Shown here piece after piece: positions 25,971 to 33,511 of a stretch of DNA of 64,000 nucleotides (position 1 is the first letter of the stretch; each line of letters opens with the position of its first letter). The position numbers and the translations under genes are program-made. The stretch is from JAAYDS01 sp012729155. Lineage in GTDB: Bacteria > Chloroflexota > Anaerolineae > UBA1429. Below the pieces are notes generated by a model. That model was not told the origin of the DNA and did not search any database. It saw nothing but the letters and a program-made list of their open reading frames with translations. Where the stretch lies: NCBI GenBank assembly GCA_036774405.1, contig DAIPBO010000005.1, positions 1 through 64,000 of the forward strand, read 5' to 3'.

Positions 25971-26672
25971 GTGCAGATCCAGCTCGGAGCGGCCAAGGTC
26001 CCCAAGCACAATGTCGGTGAGAGTGGCGATACCCTCGAGATCATCGAACGGCCGCGCGGAGGCATCTCGGCGGTGCTGGTCGACGGACAGCGTAGCGGCC
26101 GCAATGCCAAGATCATCAGCAATATCGTTGCCCGCAAGGCTATCTCGCTACTGGGCGAAGGCGTCCGCGATGGCGCGGTGGGCCGTGCTGCCCACGACTA
26201 TCTCGTAACACACCGTAGTGGCCAAGTGTCGGCCGAACTCGTCATTCTTTCGGTCGACCTCAATACGCGCACGCTGGTCATCTCTCGCAATACACATTGC
26301 CCGGCCTATGTCTGGCACGATGATGCCCTCGAGGTGCTGGCATGCGATAGCCTGCCCATCGGTATCCGCGATTTCACCAAGCCCGCCATCGTCGAGTTGC
26401 CCATGACGGTGGGCACCTATGTGGTGGTCTTTACCGATGGTCTCGCGCCGCTACAAAAGGCGGCGGGTGAGCACTGTCTCGAGGCCCTGCTGCGCCGCTG
26501 CGTGGCCGCTGGCCTGGGAGCACAGGATGTTGCCGACTCGCTGCTGCAGGCAACTCTGACTCTGGAGCATGGCCGGCCCAGCGATGATGTCAGCGTGCTG
26601 GTGTTGGCGACCTTGGGCGAGCCGGTGCGCGATGGCGCCAGACGTCTTTCGGTGAGCATCGCCGTCTCCTGA
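25971..26672 (+). CDS. PP2C/SpoIIE-type serine phosphatase
   Basis: A 233-aa stand-alone PPM/SpoIIE-type phosphatase domain. Visible landmarks are SGDTLEIIERPRGGISAVLVDGQRSG in the N-terminal third (the DG of the metal site), a middle region with LPIGIRDF, FTDGL and the terminal DDVSVLVL motif that supplies a metal-binding aspartate. Such domains usually dephosphorylate anti-anti-sigma factors or other Ser/Thr phosphoproteins; no kinase or sensor domain is attached and no partner is adjacent. Start GTG 25971 begins one base after the previous stop. The upstream extension of the frame lies inside the transporter gene and was not used. Confidence 0.82.
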   Translation: MQIQLGAAKVPKHNVGESGDTLEIIERPRGGISAVLVDGQRSGRNAKIISNIVARKAISLLGEGVRDGAVGRAAHDYLVTHRSGQVSAELVILSVDLNTRTLVISRNTHCPAYVWHDDALEVLACDSLPIGIRDFTKPAIVELPMTVGTYVVVFTDGLAPLQKAAGEHCLEALLRRCVAAGLGAQDVADSLLQATLTLEHGRPSDDVSVLVLATLGEPVRDGARRLSVSIAVS

Positions 26673-26692
26673 CGGCGCGAGAGGGCACCACC

Positions 26693-27118
26693 ATGGCCCC
26701 CGAAGAGCATGATTTGCGCCCCTATGCCCCGCCTGAGCCTGGGCGGGTGGCGGTGGTGGGCGTGTGCGCGGCGGGGAAATCGACGCTGGTGCGGCTGCTG
26801 CGACAGGCCGGCTATGAGGCGCGCAGTTGTGCTCAGGAGCACTCTTACGTCGGCGACATGTGGCGACGACTGTCTCGCCCTCAGGTGCTGGTCTACGTCG
26901 ATGCCTCGCTGGAAGTGATCTCGCAACGGCGACAGCCTGCTTACGAACCCGAGTATATCGCTGAACAGCGACGACGCCTGGCACATGCGCGCGAGCACTG
27001 CCATATCTATGTGCACACCGACGATCTCGCCCCAGTGCAGGTGTTTGAGCGTGTGGTCACGGCTTTGGCAGCGCTGGGCATCGAGCCTAGAGGCGCAGAG
27101 CGCCGTGACAGCGCATGA
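26693..27118 (+). CDS. Small P-loop NTP-binding protein
   Basis: A 141-aa soluble protein with a clear Walker A motif GVCAAGKST (residues 23-31) directly after the first strand (VAVV), and VLVYVDASLEVISQRRQ in the middle, resembling the region after Walker B in small-molecule kinases. The rest, rich in Arg, looks like a lid helix. It could be a nucleotide or small-molecule kinase-like ATPase; no specific family was recognised. It is the last gene of the long plus-strand run, 20 nt after the phosphatase gene and followed by a hairpin at 27223-27245. Confidence 0.7.
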   Translation: MAPEEHDLRPYAPPEPGRVAVVGVCAAGKSTLVRLLRQAGYEARSCAQEHSYVGDMWRRLSRPQVLVYVDASLEVISQRRQPAYEPEYIAEQRRRLAHAREHCHIYVHTDDLAPVQVFERVVTALAALGIEPRGAERRDSA

Positions 27119-27222
27119 GCCTGCAGCGTAGCCCCTGACCATCACTGCTGCCAACCAGCGATTGTGGCCCCTCATCGCTCCACAGGTGCATGTCGCTCTG
27201 GGTTGGCGCAGTCGCGGCAGCG

Positions 27223-27245
27223 CCAGAGGCGCCTTCTGCCTCTGG
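27223..27245 (+). terminator. Hairpin after the long plus-strand directon
   Basis: CCAGAGGC (27223-27230), 7-nt loop, GCCTCTGG (27238-27245): a perfect 8-bp stem about 105 nt after the last stop, with no U-tract. The 250-bp gap 27119-27368 holds this hairpin and the next promoter and no gene. Confidence 0.4.
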
Positions 27246-27332
27246 TCATAGGCCGAGGGCATGGTGAGGCCACGACTCCGCATCAGCGGGCCATGGCTCT
27301 TCCACTGGCGCATGTCAGGTATGCTGGGTTGC

Positions 27333-27361
27333 TTGACGCCCTGCTGGCCGCGGTCTAGAAT
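27333..27361 (+). promoter_or_regulatory. Near-consensus promoter, leaderless transcript expected
   Basis: -35 TTGACG (27333-27338), 17 nt spacer, -10 TAGAAT (27356-27361). The ATG at 27369 begins 7 nt after the -10 box, which coincides with the expected transcription start. Confidence 0.7.
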
Positions 27362-27368
27362 CTCTGCC

Positions 27369-28079
27369 ATGTGTGAGCCTATTGCCCCCCCGACGATCCA
27401 GTGGCCGCCTCGCGTCACCAAAGAGCGTCTGCGCAGGCTCTATGCATCAGAGGCGGCTGGCCTGTTGGATGAGGACCTGCTCGACGAGGTGGGCATTACA
27501 CTGTATCTGCGCTGTCAGGCCATCCTCGACATCGAGCGTGCCCAGAGCAAAGGACTGGTGCGCTGCCCGCAGTGCCAGCGGCAGCAGCGCGAGAGCTGGG
27601 CCCGTCGCGAGCGCCCCAGCAGAGAGCGGCCTGATCCGCTCGTCTGCTGCCCAACCTGCGGCTGGAGCGTCTCTTGGTCTGACTATCAGCGGTCTTATCG
27701 TCGGCGCCAGCTCAACATGGGCGGGGCCGGCAGCTATTTTGAGGCGTTTGTAGAGAGTTATCCCGGGTGTCGATCGCCCCGTGACAAGATGCTGGCCATC
27801 GATCGCCTGATCCATAGCTTTCATTACTCGCTGCGCAGCGATCCGACTCTGCCCACACGGCCCGCAGCGGTCAATCTTGTCGAGGGGCGCTTGCGAGATA
27901 TCGTACCCTTCTTGGATGAGCTAACGTACGGCAGTGACTCGCCCCATCTGGCCGAAACACGCCGCGCCTGGGAAGAAACGATGGATCGCTGGGCCCGCCA
28001 GTTTGCCACATGGGAATCACTCGCAGGGCGCAACTGGGGGCAGACTAACCCAGATGCCACGCATTGTAAGGAGGACTGA
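27369..28079 (+). CDS. Hypothetical zinc-ribbon protein
   Basis: A 236-aa protein with no family recognised. It has two CxxC knuckles, CPQC (about residue 61) and CPTC (about 89), separated by an Arg-rich stretch, which should form a zinc ribbon. A following Trp/Tyr/Arg-rich region (WSVSWSDYQRSYRRRQ) and helical C-terminus suggest nucleic acid contact, but that is only inference. The start at ATG 27369 is fixed by the promoter; the frame is open for 108 nt upstream. Its stop overlaps the ATG of the next gene (TGATG) with AAGGAGG just before, so the zinc-ribbon protein and the first alpha/beta hydrolase are translated from one mRNA. Confidence 0.75.
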   Translation: MCEPIAPPTIQWPPRVTKERLRRLYASEAAGLLDEDLLDEVGITLYLRCQAILDIERAQSKGLVRCPQCQRQQRESWARRERPSRERPDPLVCCPTCGWSVSWSDYQRSYRRRQLNMGGAGSYFEAFVESYPGCRSPRDKMLAIDRLIHSFHYSLRSDPTLPTRPAAVNLVEGRLRDIVPFLDELTYGSDSPHLAETRRAWEETMDRWARQFATWESLAGRNWGQTNPDATHCKED

Positions 28080-28915
28080 TGCCAGAAGAGATGCTGCTAT
28101 GGCCCGTTGGCCCCACCTACACCTTCAAGCCAGGTGGGCCTGAGGCATGGACTGACGACGATGTGATGCCGCGCGAGGGCGTGGTAAACAGGGTGGTCCG
28201 GTACGTGAGCGAGCCGACGCTGACGCTGTTTGCGGCGCCAGCAGCACGGGCCACAGGGGCCAGCATGATCGTGGCGCCTGGAGGCGGCATGTCGCTGCTG
28301 GCCATCGACAAAGAGGGCTATGACGTGGCGCGTTGGCTCAACAGCCTGGGTGTTACGGCTCTTGTGCTCAAGTACCGCGTACGGCCTGATCCGCAGCGCG
28401 GCATGGCCACTCAGCTGCATCCGGGTGTGTGGGGAGCCATCTTGAGCGACGGCAAGCGCGCAGTGCGCACTGTGCGCGCTCGCGCATCCGAGTGGGGGCT
28501 AGACCCAGAGCGCATCGGCATGATGGGGTTTTCTGCGGGTAGCCGCCTCACCGCCCAGGTAACGCTGCAGAGCGACGAGGGTGACCCGGATGCACATGAT
28601 CCCATCGAGCGCGTCAGTTGCCGGCCTGACTTTATCGGGTTGATGTATGGCGCCCGTGGCGACTGGCCCGATGAGGTGCCGCCGCTCCCGCCCGCATTTA
28701 TCATGGAGGCAAACGATGATCGCCTCTTTGCCGATCCCGACGCCACCTGGTTGCGTTTTGTGCGTGGCTGGACGGAGCAAGGCGTTCCGGTAGAGGTGCA
28801 TCACTATGCCAAAGGCGGGCACGGTTTTGGCATGGGGGTGTCAGGCGGCGCCGTAACTGGCTGGCCAGCCGCCATGGCTGCCTGGCTGCAAGATCTGGGT
28901 ATGTTGGGTGCATAG
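28079..28915 (+). CDS. Alpha/beta hydrolase (esterase), first of a tandem pair
   Basis: A 278-aa soluble alpha/beta hydrolase of the BD-FAE/acetyl-xylan-esterase-like kind. The oxyanion region is APGGG (66-70), the nucleophile Ser152 lies in GFSAGS, the acid is Asp213/214 in EANDD, and the base is His248 in GGHGFGM. AAGGAGG just before the start and overlap with the zinc-ribbon gene show coupling. No signal peptide was seen, so it acts in the cytoplasm. It is about 70 percent alike, by eye, to the next gene and of equal length. The likely substrate is a small acylated sugar or ester, not determinable here. Confidence 0.88.
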   Translation: MPEEMLLWPVGPTYTFKPGGPEAWTDDDVMPREGVVNRVVRYVSEPTLTLFAAPAARATGASMIVAPGGGMSLLAIDKEGYDVARWLNSLGVTALVLKYRVRPDPQRGMATQLHPGVWGAILSDGKRAVRTVRARASEWGLDPERIGMMGFSAGSRLTAQVTLQSDEGDPDAHDPIERVSCRPDFIGLMYGARGDWPDEVPPLPPAFIMEANDDRLFADPDATWLRFVRGWTEQGVPVEVHHYAKGGHGFGMGVSGGAVTGWPAAMAAWLQDLGMLGA

Positions 28916-28966
28916 GCGCCCGCGTTGAGCATCGCGAATCCACATTGCACTGCAAAGGAGCACCTC

Positions 28967-29803
28967 ATGGAACCGTTCGAACTGCCTTTGTGGCCCGAGG
29001 GGCCGACGTATGCCTTCAAAAAGGGCGGAGAAGAGACCTGGACCGATGACGATGTCATGCCGCGGCCTGGCGTTGTCAACCGGGTGGTGCGCTATGTCAG
29101 CGAGCCGACGCTAACCGTCTACCCGGCGCCCGCTGAGAAGGCGACCGGTGCGGCCTGCATTGTGGCGCCCGGCGGTGGGTACACGTTGTTGGCGATCGAC
29201 AAAGAGGGCTATGACGTCGCCAAATGGCTCAACTCGATTGGCGTTACCGCCATCGTGCTCAAGTATCGCGTACGGCCCAATCCCAACAAAGGGATGGGGC
29301 TCAGGATGGATCCGGCTGTGTGGGGGGCCATTCTCAGCGATGGCCAACGCGCAGTGCGAACGGTGCGGGCCAATTCGCAGGCCTGGGGCATCGATCCAGA
29401 CCGCATAGGCATGTTCGGGTTCTCGGCCGGTAGTCACCTCACCGCCTCGACGCTGTTTCACAGCGACTCGGGAGACCCGGAGGCCGCAGACCCTATCGAG
29501 CGCGAGAGCAGTCGCGCCGATTTCATCGGGCTGATGTACGGCGCCTTTGGCGACTGGCCTGAACAACTCCCCGTGCTGCCACCGCTGTTCATGATGCAGG
29601 CGAACGACGACGGCCTGTTCAAGGACCCTGATGCCACCTGGATCAAGTTTGCGCGCACCTGGACGGCCGCCGGCGTGCCCTTTGAGGTGCACCACTATGC
29701 CAAGGGCGGGCACGGCTTTGGCATGGGCGTCTATGGCGGTGGCGCAGCCGGCTGGCTGGCCGCCTTCGAGGCCTGGATGCGAGACCTGGGGCTGCTGGGC
29801 TAG
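28967..29803 (+). CDS. Alpha/beta hydrolase (esterase), second of a tandem pair
   Basis: A 278-aa paralogue of the preceding gene with every catalytic element kept: APGGG, Ser153 in GFSAGS, Asp214/215 in QANDD and His249 in GGHGFGM. Start ATG 28967 was chosen because AAAGGAG precedes it at the right distance; the longer frame from 28925 lacks a ribosome-binding site. A hairpin follows the stop. The two copies differ mostly in surface segments, so they probably act on related but distinct esters. Confidence 0.88.
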   Translation: MEPFELPLWPEGPTYAFKKGGEETWTDDDVMPRPGVVNRVVRYVSEPTLTVYPAPAEKATGAACIVAPGGGYTLLAIDKEGYDVAKWLNSIGVTAIVLKYRVRPNPNKGMGLRMDPAVWGAILSDGQRAVRTVRANSQAWGIDPDRIGMFGFSAGSHLTASTLFHSDSGDPEAADPIERESSRADFIGLMYGAFGDWPEQLPVLPPLFMMQANDDGLFKDPDATWIKFARTWTAAGVPFEVHHYAKGGHGFGMGVYGGGAAGWLAAFEAWMRDLGLLG

Positions 29804-29817
29804 CCGCGGCCTTGTGT

Positions 29818-29848
29818 CTGGGGGGCGAGCACTTGGCTCGCTCCCCAG
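29818..29848. terminator. Bidirectional hairpin between convergent genes
   Basis: 13-bp stem (one G-T pair) at 29818-29830 and 29836-29848 with a 5-nt loop, between the esterase and the minus-strand GyrI-like gene. No long U-tract on either strand. Confidence 0.6.
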
Positions 29849-29863
29849 TTGCGGGCATTGGCC

Positions 29864-30364
29864 TTAGGCTCTCTCGAGCTTGATGTAGACGGTCTCGATC
29901 CAGGGCGGTTTGGGCGCACCCACCTGGCTCGCGGCAAAGCAGGCATCACCCTCACGATAGCCATTGGCAGGCATCCACTCGGTCAGCATGTCTATGGCCT
30001 GCCCCACGCCCTCGGCTGCCTCTTCGGGCGTGTCGCCGATGCAGTCGACCAGCACGTAATCGCCGCCTGAGAAACGCGTCTCAGCCAGTGTCTCGGGCAT
30101 GGCGGCGCTCGCAGCTACCTCGACGCCCACAAAGCAGGCTCGCATGCCCACTGGCGCGACCGGGTCATCTTTGCTGGGGCGATACAGAAACCCCAGCATC
30201 AGGTCATCGCAGCGGCCGCTGATCGTGCACAGTCGCGGCAGCAGCGCCTGATAGGCGCCATCCCATCCGGGGCCCTCGTCGTCGCCGTCATAGGCGCACC
30301 AGGCGCCCACTACCCGATATGGACCTCGCGAGACGATCCTGGGCTCGCTGAACGCTAACGCCAT
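29864..30364 (-). CDS. GyrI-like effector-binding domain protein
   Basis: A 166-aa stand-alone GyrI-like/AraC effector-binding domain. The pattern is that of the family: an opening PRIVSRGPYRVVG, a central MRACFVGVEV, a GGDYVLVDCIGDTPEEA strand-helix segment, EWMPANGY and a closing strand with ETVYIKLER. Such single domains bind hydrophobic small molecules, and some are hydrolases acting on cyclopropanoid toxins. There is no DNA-binding part. GTG 30367 overlaps; ATG 30364 follows a GGAGGAG. It converges with the esterase pair. Confidence 0.72.
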   Translation of the reverse strand: MALAFSEPRIVSRGPYRVVGAWCAYDGDDEGPGWDGAYQALLPRLCTISGRCDDLMLGFLYRPSKDDPVAPVGMRACFVGVEVAASAAMPETLAETRFSGGDYVLVDCIGDTPEEAAEGVGQAIDMLTEWMPANGYREGDACFAASQVGAPKPPWIETVYIKLERA

Positions 30365-30405
30365 CACTCCTCCACCAACACCGCAGAGCGCGCCAAAGGC
30401 TCTGG

Positions 30406-31587
30406 CTAGAACGTCGTCTTGAGCTGCTGCGCCTGGCCCGTCTCTGACGCCGTGCGCGAGGCGATCATCACCTCAGCTACATGTAGGCCCCATTCCATCG
30501 ATGGGATCGGGTCCTGATCGTGCTCGATGCAGGCATATAGATGCTCCGTCGATGCCTTGTAGTAGCGGAAAGGCGCAAAGTAGTTCGCTGGAAAGTGGTA
30601 CCAGCCCGCTTCCTGGCGCCCGACATTGGTCCACGCTGGCGGTGTTGGCCGTGACACGTGATAAGGGCTATCGACGACGTTGGTTGCAATAGAGAGCTGT
30701 GAGCCACTGCCAGGCATATCAAAGATGAGCGAGCCCTTTTCGCCACAAACCACCAAGCGCGGGCTCGGGGGCGGCGCGATGAACGAGACGGCGTTGGCGA
30801 TCACGCAGCCCAGCAGGTCGCCGGGCCACTGAATGAGCGTCATGGTATTGTCGAACGCCTCGCACTCGGTGGGGATGTCTCCCGGCACCGCCGCATCGTT
30901 ATGCGAGCCGCCGTCGCCGCGGTTGAACCCCTTGAGCCAGTTGGTGAAGACATCATCGTTGTAGCGCATCCGCTCGGGCACCGATACCGTCGATATCGCC
31001 GTCACTGCTGAGGCGGGACCCAGTAGGGTGATCAGCTCTGAAATGGGATACACGCCCATGTCGAAGAGGATGCCGCCGCCCTCGCGCTCGTAAAAGTTGA
31101 GACCACCCCACTGGGGGATAAAGCCCCGTTCGACATACCCGCGCACGTACAACGGTCGACCGATGTGCCCCTCGGCGATGATCTCTTTGGCCTTGAGCAT
31201 AACCGGGCTCTGGAACGAGTTGGGCTCGACCAGGCCTTTGAGCCCCTTGGCTCGTGCCAGCTTGACGGCCTGGATGCCCGCCTGCAGGTCGGTGGTAAAG
31301 GGTTTCTGCACCAAAAAGCTGACGCCTGCCTCGATCGCCTTGAGCACCAGTTGGTTATGGCTGCTCATGGCTGTCAGGATGAATACGGCGTCGAGATCCT
31401 CATGGGCCAGCAGCGCGTCCATGCTATCATAGGCGCGTTGTGCGCCCCAGATCCGGGCCATCTCTTTGGCGCGGTCAACGATGAGATCGGCCGTGGCCAC
31501 CAGATCAAACGTCTCACTGACAAATGGAAAGTAGCCTGTCGATACACTGCCGCAGCCTACGATGGCGGCCTTGAGCTTGCCTGTCAT
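30406..31587 (-). CDS. Gfo/Idh/MocA family oxidoreductase
   Basis: A 393-aa NAD(P)-dependent oxidoreductase. The Rossmann fold opens with AAIVGCGSVSTGYFP (about 7-21), the family signature QKPFTTD lies near residue 98 (the EKP lysine motif, here QKP), and the C-terminal alpha/beta substrate domain follows, with GGGILFDMGVYPISEL giving the usual acid/His region. Sugars, inositols or their derivatives are typical substrates. Start ATG 31587 has a GGGAG upstream; the longer frame was rejected. It is divergent from the uridine-kinase-like gene and near two sugar-isomerase genes. Confidence 0.9.
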   Translation of the reverse strand: MTGKLKAAIVGCGSVSTGYFPFVSETFDLVATADLIVDRAKEMARIWGAQRAYDSMDALLAHEDLDAVFILTAMSSHNQLVLKAIEAGVSFLVQKPFTTDLQAGIQAVKLARAKGLKGLVEPNSFQSPVMLKAKEIIAEGHIGRPLYVRGYVERGFIPQWGGLNFYEREGGGILFDMGVYPISELITLLGPASAVTAISTVSVPERMRYNDDVFTNWLKGFNRGDGGSHNDAAVPGDIPTECEAFDNTMTLIQWPGDLLGCVIANAVSFIAPPPSPRLVVCGEKGSLIFDMPGSGSQLSIATNVVDSPYHVSRPTPPAWTNVGRQEAGWYHFPANYFAPFRYYKASTEHLYACIEHDQDPIPSMEWGLHVAEVMIASRTASETGQAQQLKTTF

Positions 31588-31627
31588 GATGTGTCTTTCT
31601 CCCTTCTGCGAATCGGCTGTCTCGAGG

Positions 31628-31656
31628 ATTATGCGGCGCGATATGGTGCTGCGCAA
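31628..31656 (-). promoter_or_regulatory. Promoter of the Gfo/Idh/MocA gene
   Basis: Minus strand: -35 TTGCGC (31656-31651), 17 nt spacer, -10 CATAAT (31633-31628). The leader is about 35 nt. Confidence 0.5.
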
Positions 31657-31675
31657 GGCTGAGCGTGTTGCACGA

Positions 31676-31703
31676 TTGCGGTGACAGCGATTCCGCCTAT
31701 CAT
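31676..31703 (+). promoter_or_regulatory. Promoter of the uridine-kinase-like gene
   Basis: -35 TTGCGG (31676-31681), 16 nt spacer, -10 TATCAT (31698-31703), leader about 50 nt. It lies back to back with the minus-strand promoter. Confidence 0.45.
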
Positions 31704-31759
31704 CATCTCTGTTGGCCATGCCCTGCTGGCCAACGACACGCCGATAGGGAGAGTTGCTC

Positions 31760-32398
31760 ATGAGCCTGAATCGTCAGTCATCCTTCGTTGTGGGCATCGC
31801 TGGGGGCAGTGCCTCGGGCAAGAGCACCTTTGCGGCGGCGCTGCTACGCGAGCTCACCGATGGCGCCGCCGTAGCGGCCGGCCAGCCCGCGTTAACGGTC
31901 GAGCATTTTGCCATGGACCGCTACTTTCGCACCATAGAGGGCGGCGCCCCCACCATCGTATCCAGCGATGGCGAGGTGCGCTTGGATCGTAACCATCCCG
32001 AGTCGGCCGATAACGCCGCTCTGGCAGCCGATATGGACCGTCGCAAGCACGCAGGGGATCATCCGGACGTGATCATCGTTGAAGGGTTGATGCCTCTCTA
32101 TGTGCCGCTGATTCGCGAGCGCCTGGACCTGCGCCTCTTCGTCGAGCTGGACGCTGATTTGCGCGCGCTGCGGCGCATGTTGCGGGTACGCGGGCGTCTG
32201 CCCGATGCGCCTGATACGCGTGAACGCCTGGCTGGCGCTATGGACTACTATATCGAGTGCGCCCGCGTGGGGCATGCTCTCTATGTCCAGCCTTCACGAG
32301 CGTATGCCGATCTCGTTCTGCGTGGCGACACCGAGCTTGACCGCTCTGCCGCCCTGGTGGGCGATCTGGTGCGGGCGCAACTGGCCTGGCGCGGCTGA
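31760..32398 (+). CDS. Uridine kinase-like P-loop kinase
   Basis: A 212-aa P-loop kinase of the uridine kinase/phosphoribulokinase/pantothenate kinase group. Walker A is GIAGGSASGKST (12-23), the substrate region is VEHFAMDRYFR, Walker B DVIIVEGLMPLY, and an Arg-rich lid RALRRMLRVRGR follows. ATG 31760 has AGGGAGAG upstream. It is shorter and more divergent than true Udk, so the phosphoryl acceptor (nucleoside or other small hydroxyl compound) is not certain. A hairpin after the stop separates it from the convergent isomerase gene. Confidence 0.82.
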   Translation: MSLNRQSSFVVGIAGGSASGKSTFAAALLRELTDGAAVAAGQPALTVEHFAMDRYFRTIEGGAPTIVSSDGEVRLDRNHPESADNAALAADMDRRKHAGDHPDVIIVEGLMPLYVPLIRERLDLRLFVELDADLRALRRMLRVRGRLPDAPDTRERLAGAMDYYIECARVGHALYVQPSRAYADLVLRGDTELDRSAALVGDLVRAQLAWRG

Positions 32399-32479
32399 CT
32401 CCTGGGTATCTGCTGCGGTCCACAAAGAGGTGAGCATTCCATAGGCCGGCGAGCGCACGGCCCGCAGTTGGCGCGACTC

Positions 32480-32514
32480 AACAAGCGCCGCATCGTACCG
32501 ATGCGGCGCTTGTT
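32480..32514. terminator. Perfect 16-bp hairpin between convergent genes
   Basis: AACAAGCGCCGCATCG (32480-32495), 3-nt loop, and its exact complement (32499-32514). Long stem, no U-tract on the plus strand. Confidence 0.7.
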
Positions 32515-32531
32515 CTCCTTGGTGTGGCGGG

Positions 32532-33332
32532 CTAGATGATGAACTGGCTGATATGGCGCTGAGTGAGCTTGAGCATCTTCCAGCGACGCTCACCCACCCC
32601 CCATAGCTGGCCGTGCGGCTCGACCACCATGTACTTTTCCCAGTCCGACTCGTACAGGAAGGCAAAGATCTTGCCCCAGGCGATATCGCCCATGCCTGCG
32701 GCAGGCTGCGACGCCCAGGGGTTGCCATCCATCTCGATGGCCTCTTTGATGTGCACCTCGTACATCATCTTGGCATGGTCGCGGAAGAACGGCAGATACT
32801 CGATGCCCACGCCACGCAGGTTAGCCGGGTCGATCTTCATGCCCACCGTGGGGTACACCGCCCATAGCTTCTCGTAGGCTTCCATGCTATCGAGAAAGCT
32901 GGCACCATGCACGGCGTACATGGCTAACGGAATGCCCGCCTCTTCGAGCTTGGCGATGCGTCCGGGAAAGACCTGCCCAAAGGCCGCCAGGTTGGCATCA
33001 TAACCACCTTCGATCTGCCCGCCGCCCGTCATGAACAACTTGGTGTCGAGCGCCTCGGCAAAGTCGATGAATTTGTCGAGCTGCGCCAGCGCTGCGGTGC
33101 GCTCATCGTGATCAGTTGAGGTGTGATTCCAGCCCCAGAGGCCCAGCGACGAGCACTCGATGCTATACGTGTCGAGGATGGCCTTCATGCCCTTGACGGT
33201 GTCGAGCGTCAGATCTTTGGCGTTGCCCCAAAAGTTGAACTCCAGGCCGCTGTAACCGTTCTCGGCGGCGAAACGGCAATCACAGGCCAGCTTGCTGATG
33301 TCGTTCTCGGCGATAAAGCCTAGCTTGATCAT
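32532..33332 (-). CDS. Sugar phosphate isomerase/epimerase-type TIM barrel (copy 1)
   Basis: A 266-aa AP-endonuclease-2-like TIM barrel (xylose isomerase-like family). Visible: the opening strand KLGFIAEND, the LFMTGGG strand with a substrate glycine run, a MYAVHGA strand with a metal-ligand-type His, VGMKIDPANL with the Asp, YEVHIKEA with a His, and MVVEPHG near the end. The start ATG 33332 has GGAGGG upstream. Promoter and reading order show that this copy and the next are transcribed separately in the same direction. The likely reaction is isomerisation or epimerisation of a ketose or inositol derivative. Confidence 0.85.
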   Translation of the reverse strand: MIKLGFIAENDISKLACDCRFAAENGYSGLEFNFWGNAKDLTLDTVKGMKAILDTYSIECSSLGLWGWNHTSTDHDERTAALAQLDKFIDFAEALDTKLFMTGGGQIEGGYDANLAAFGQVFPGRIAKLEEAGIPLAMYAVHGASFLDSMEAYEKLWAVYPTVGMKIDPANLRGVGIEYLPFFRDHAKMMYEVHIKEAIEMDGNPWASQPAAGMGDIAWGKIFAFLYESDWEKYMVVEPHGQLWGVGERRWKMLKLTQRHISQFII

Positions 33333-33380
33333 GAAACCCTCCGCGCGGACGATGTGTTTTGGTGCCCGCCCGCGACTGAG

Positions 33381-33410
33381 AGCATAGCGCAGGATAGGGC
33401 GAGGGGTCAA
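33381..33410 (-). promoter_or_regulatory. Promoter of isomerase copy 1
   Basis: Minus strand: -35 TTGACC (33410-33405), 18 nt spacer, -10 TATGCT (33386-33381), leader about 45 nt. Confidence 0.55.
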
Positions 33411-33447
33411 GCTTGAACAGCGAGGGTGAGATGGTGCGCATACTTTG

Positions 33448-33482
33448 GCAACGAGGCCCGCGCAAGGCGCGGGCCTCGTTGC
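33448..33482. terminator. Perfect 16-bp hairpin between tandem isomerase genes
   Basis: GCAACGAGGCCCGCGC (33448-33463), 3-nt loop, exact complement (33467-33482). It lies after the stop of copy 2 and before the promoter of copy 1, so it should isolate the two transcripts. Confidence 0.65.
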
Positions 33483-33511
33483 AACTGCGATCGAACCCAG
33501 TCTGCTTTGCG

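Noticed and set aside
26417..27421. 334-aa minus-strand ORF covering the P-loop gene
   Set aside because: It is antisense to two plus-strand genes with Walker A and PP2C motifs and crosses the promoter region; it has no ribosome-binding site and reads as an Arg/His/Gln-rich shadow.
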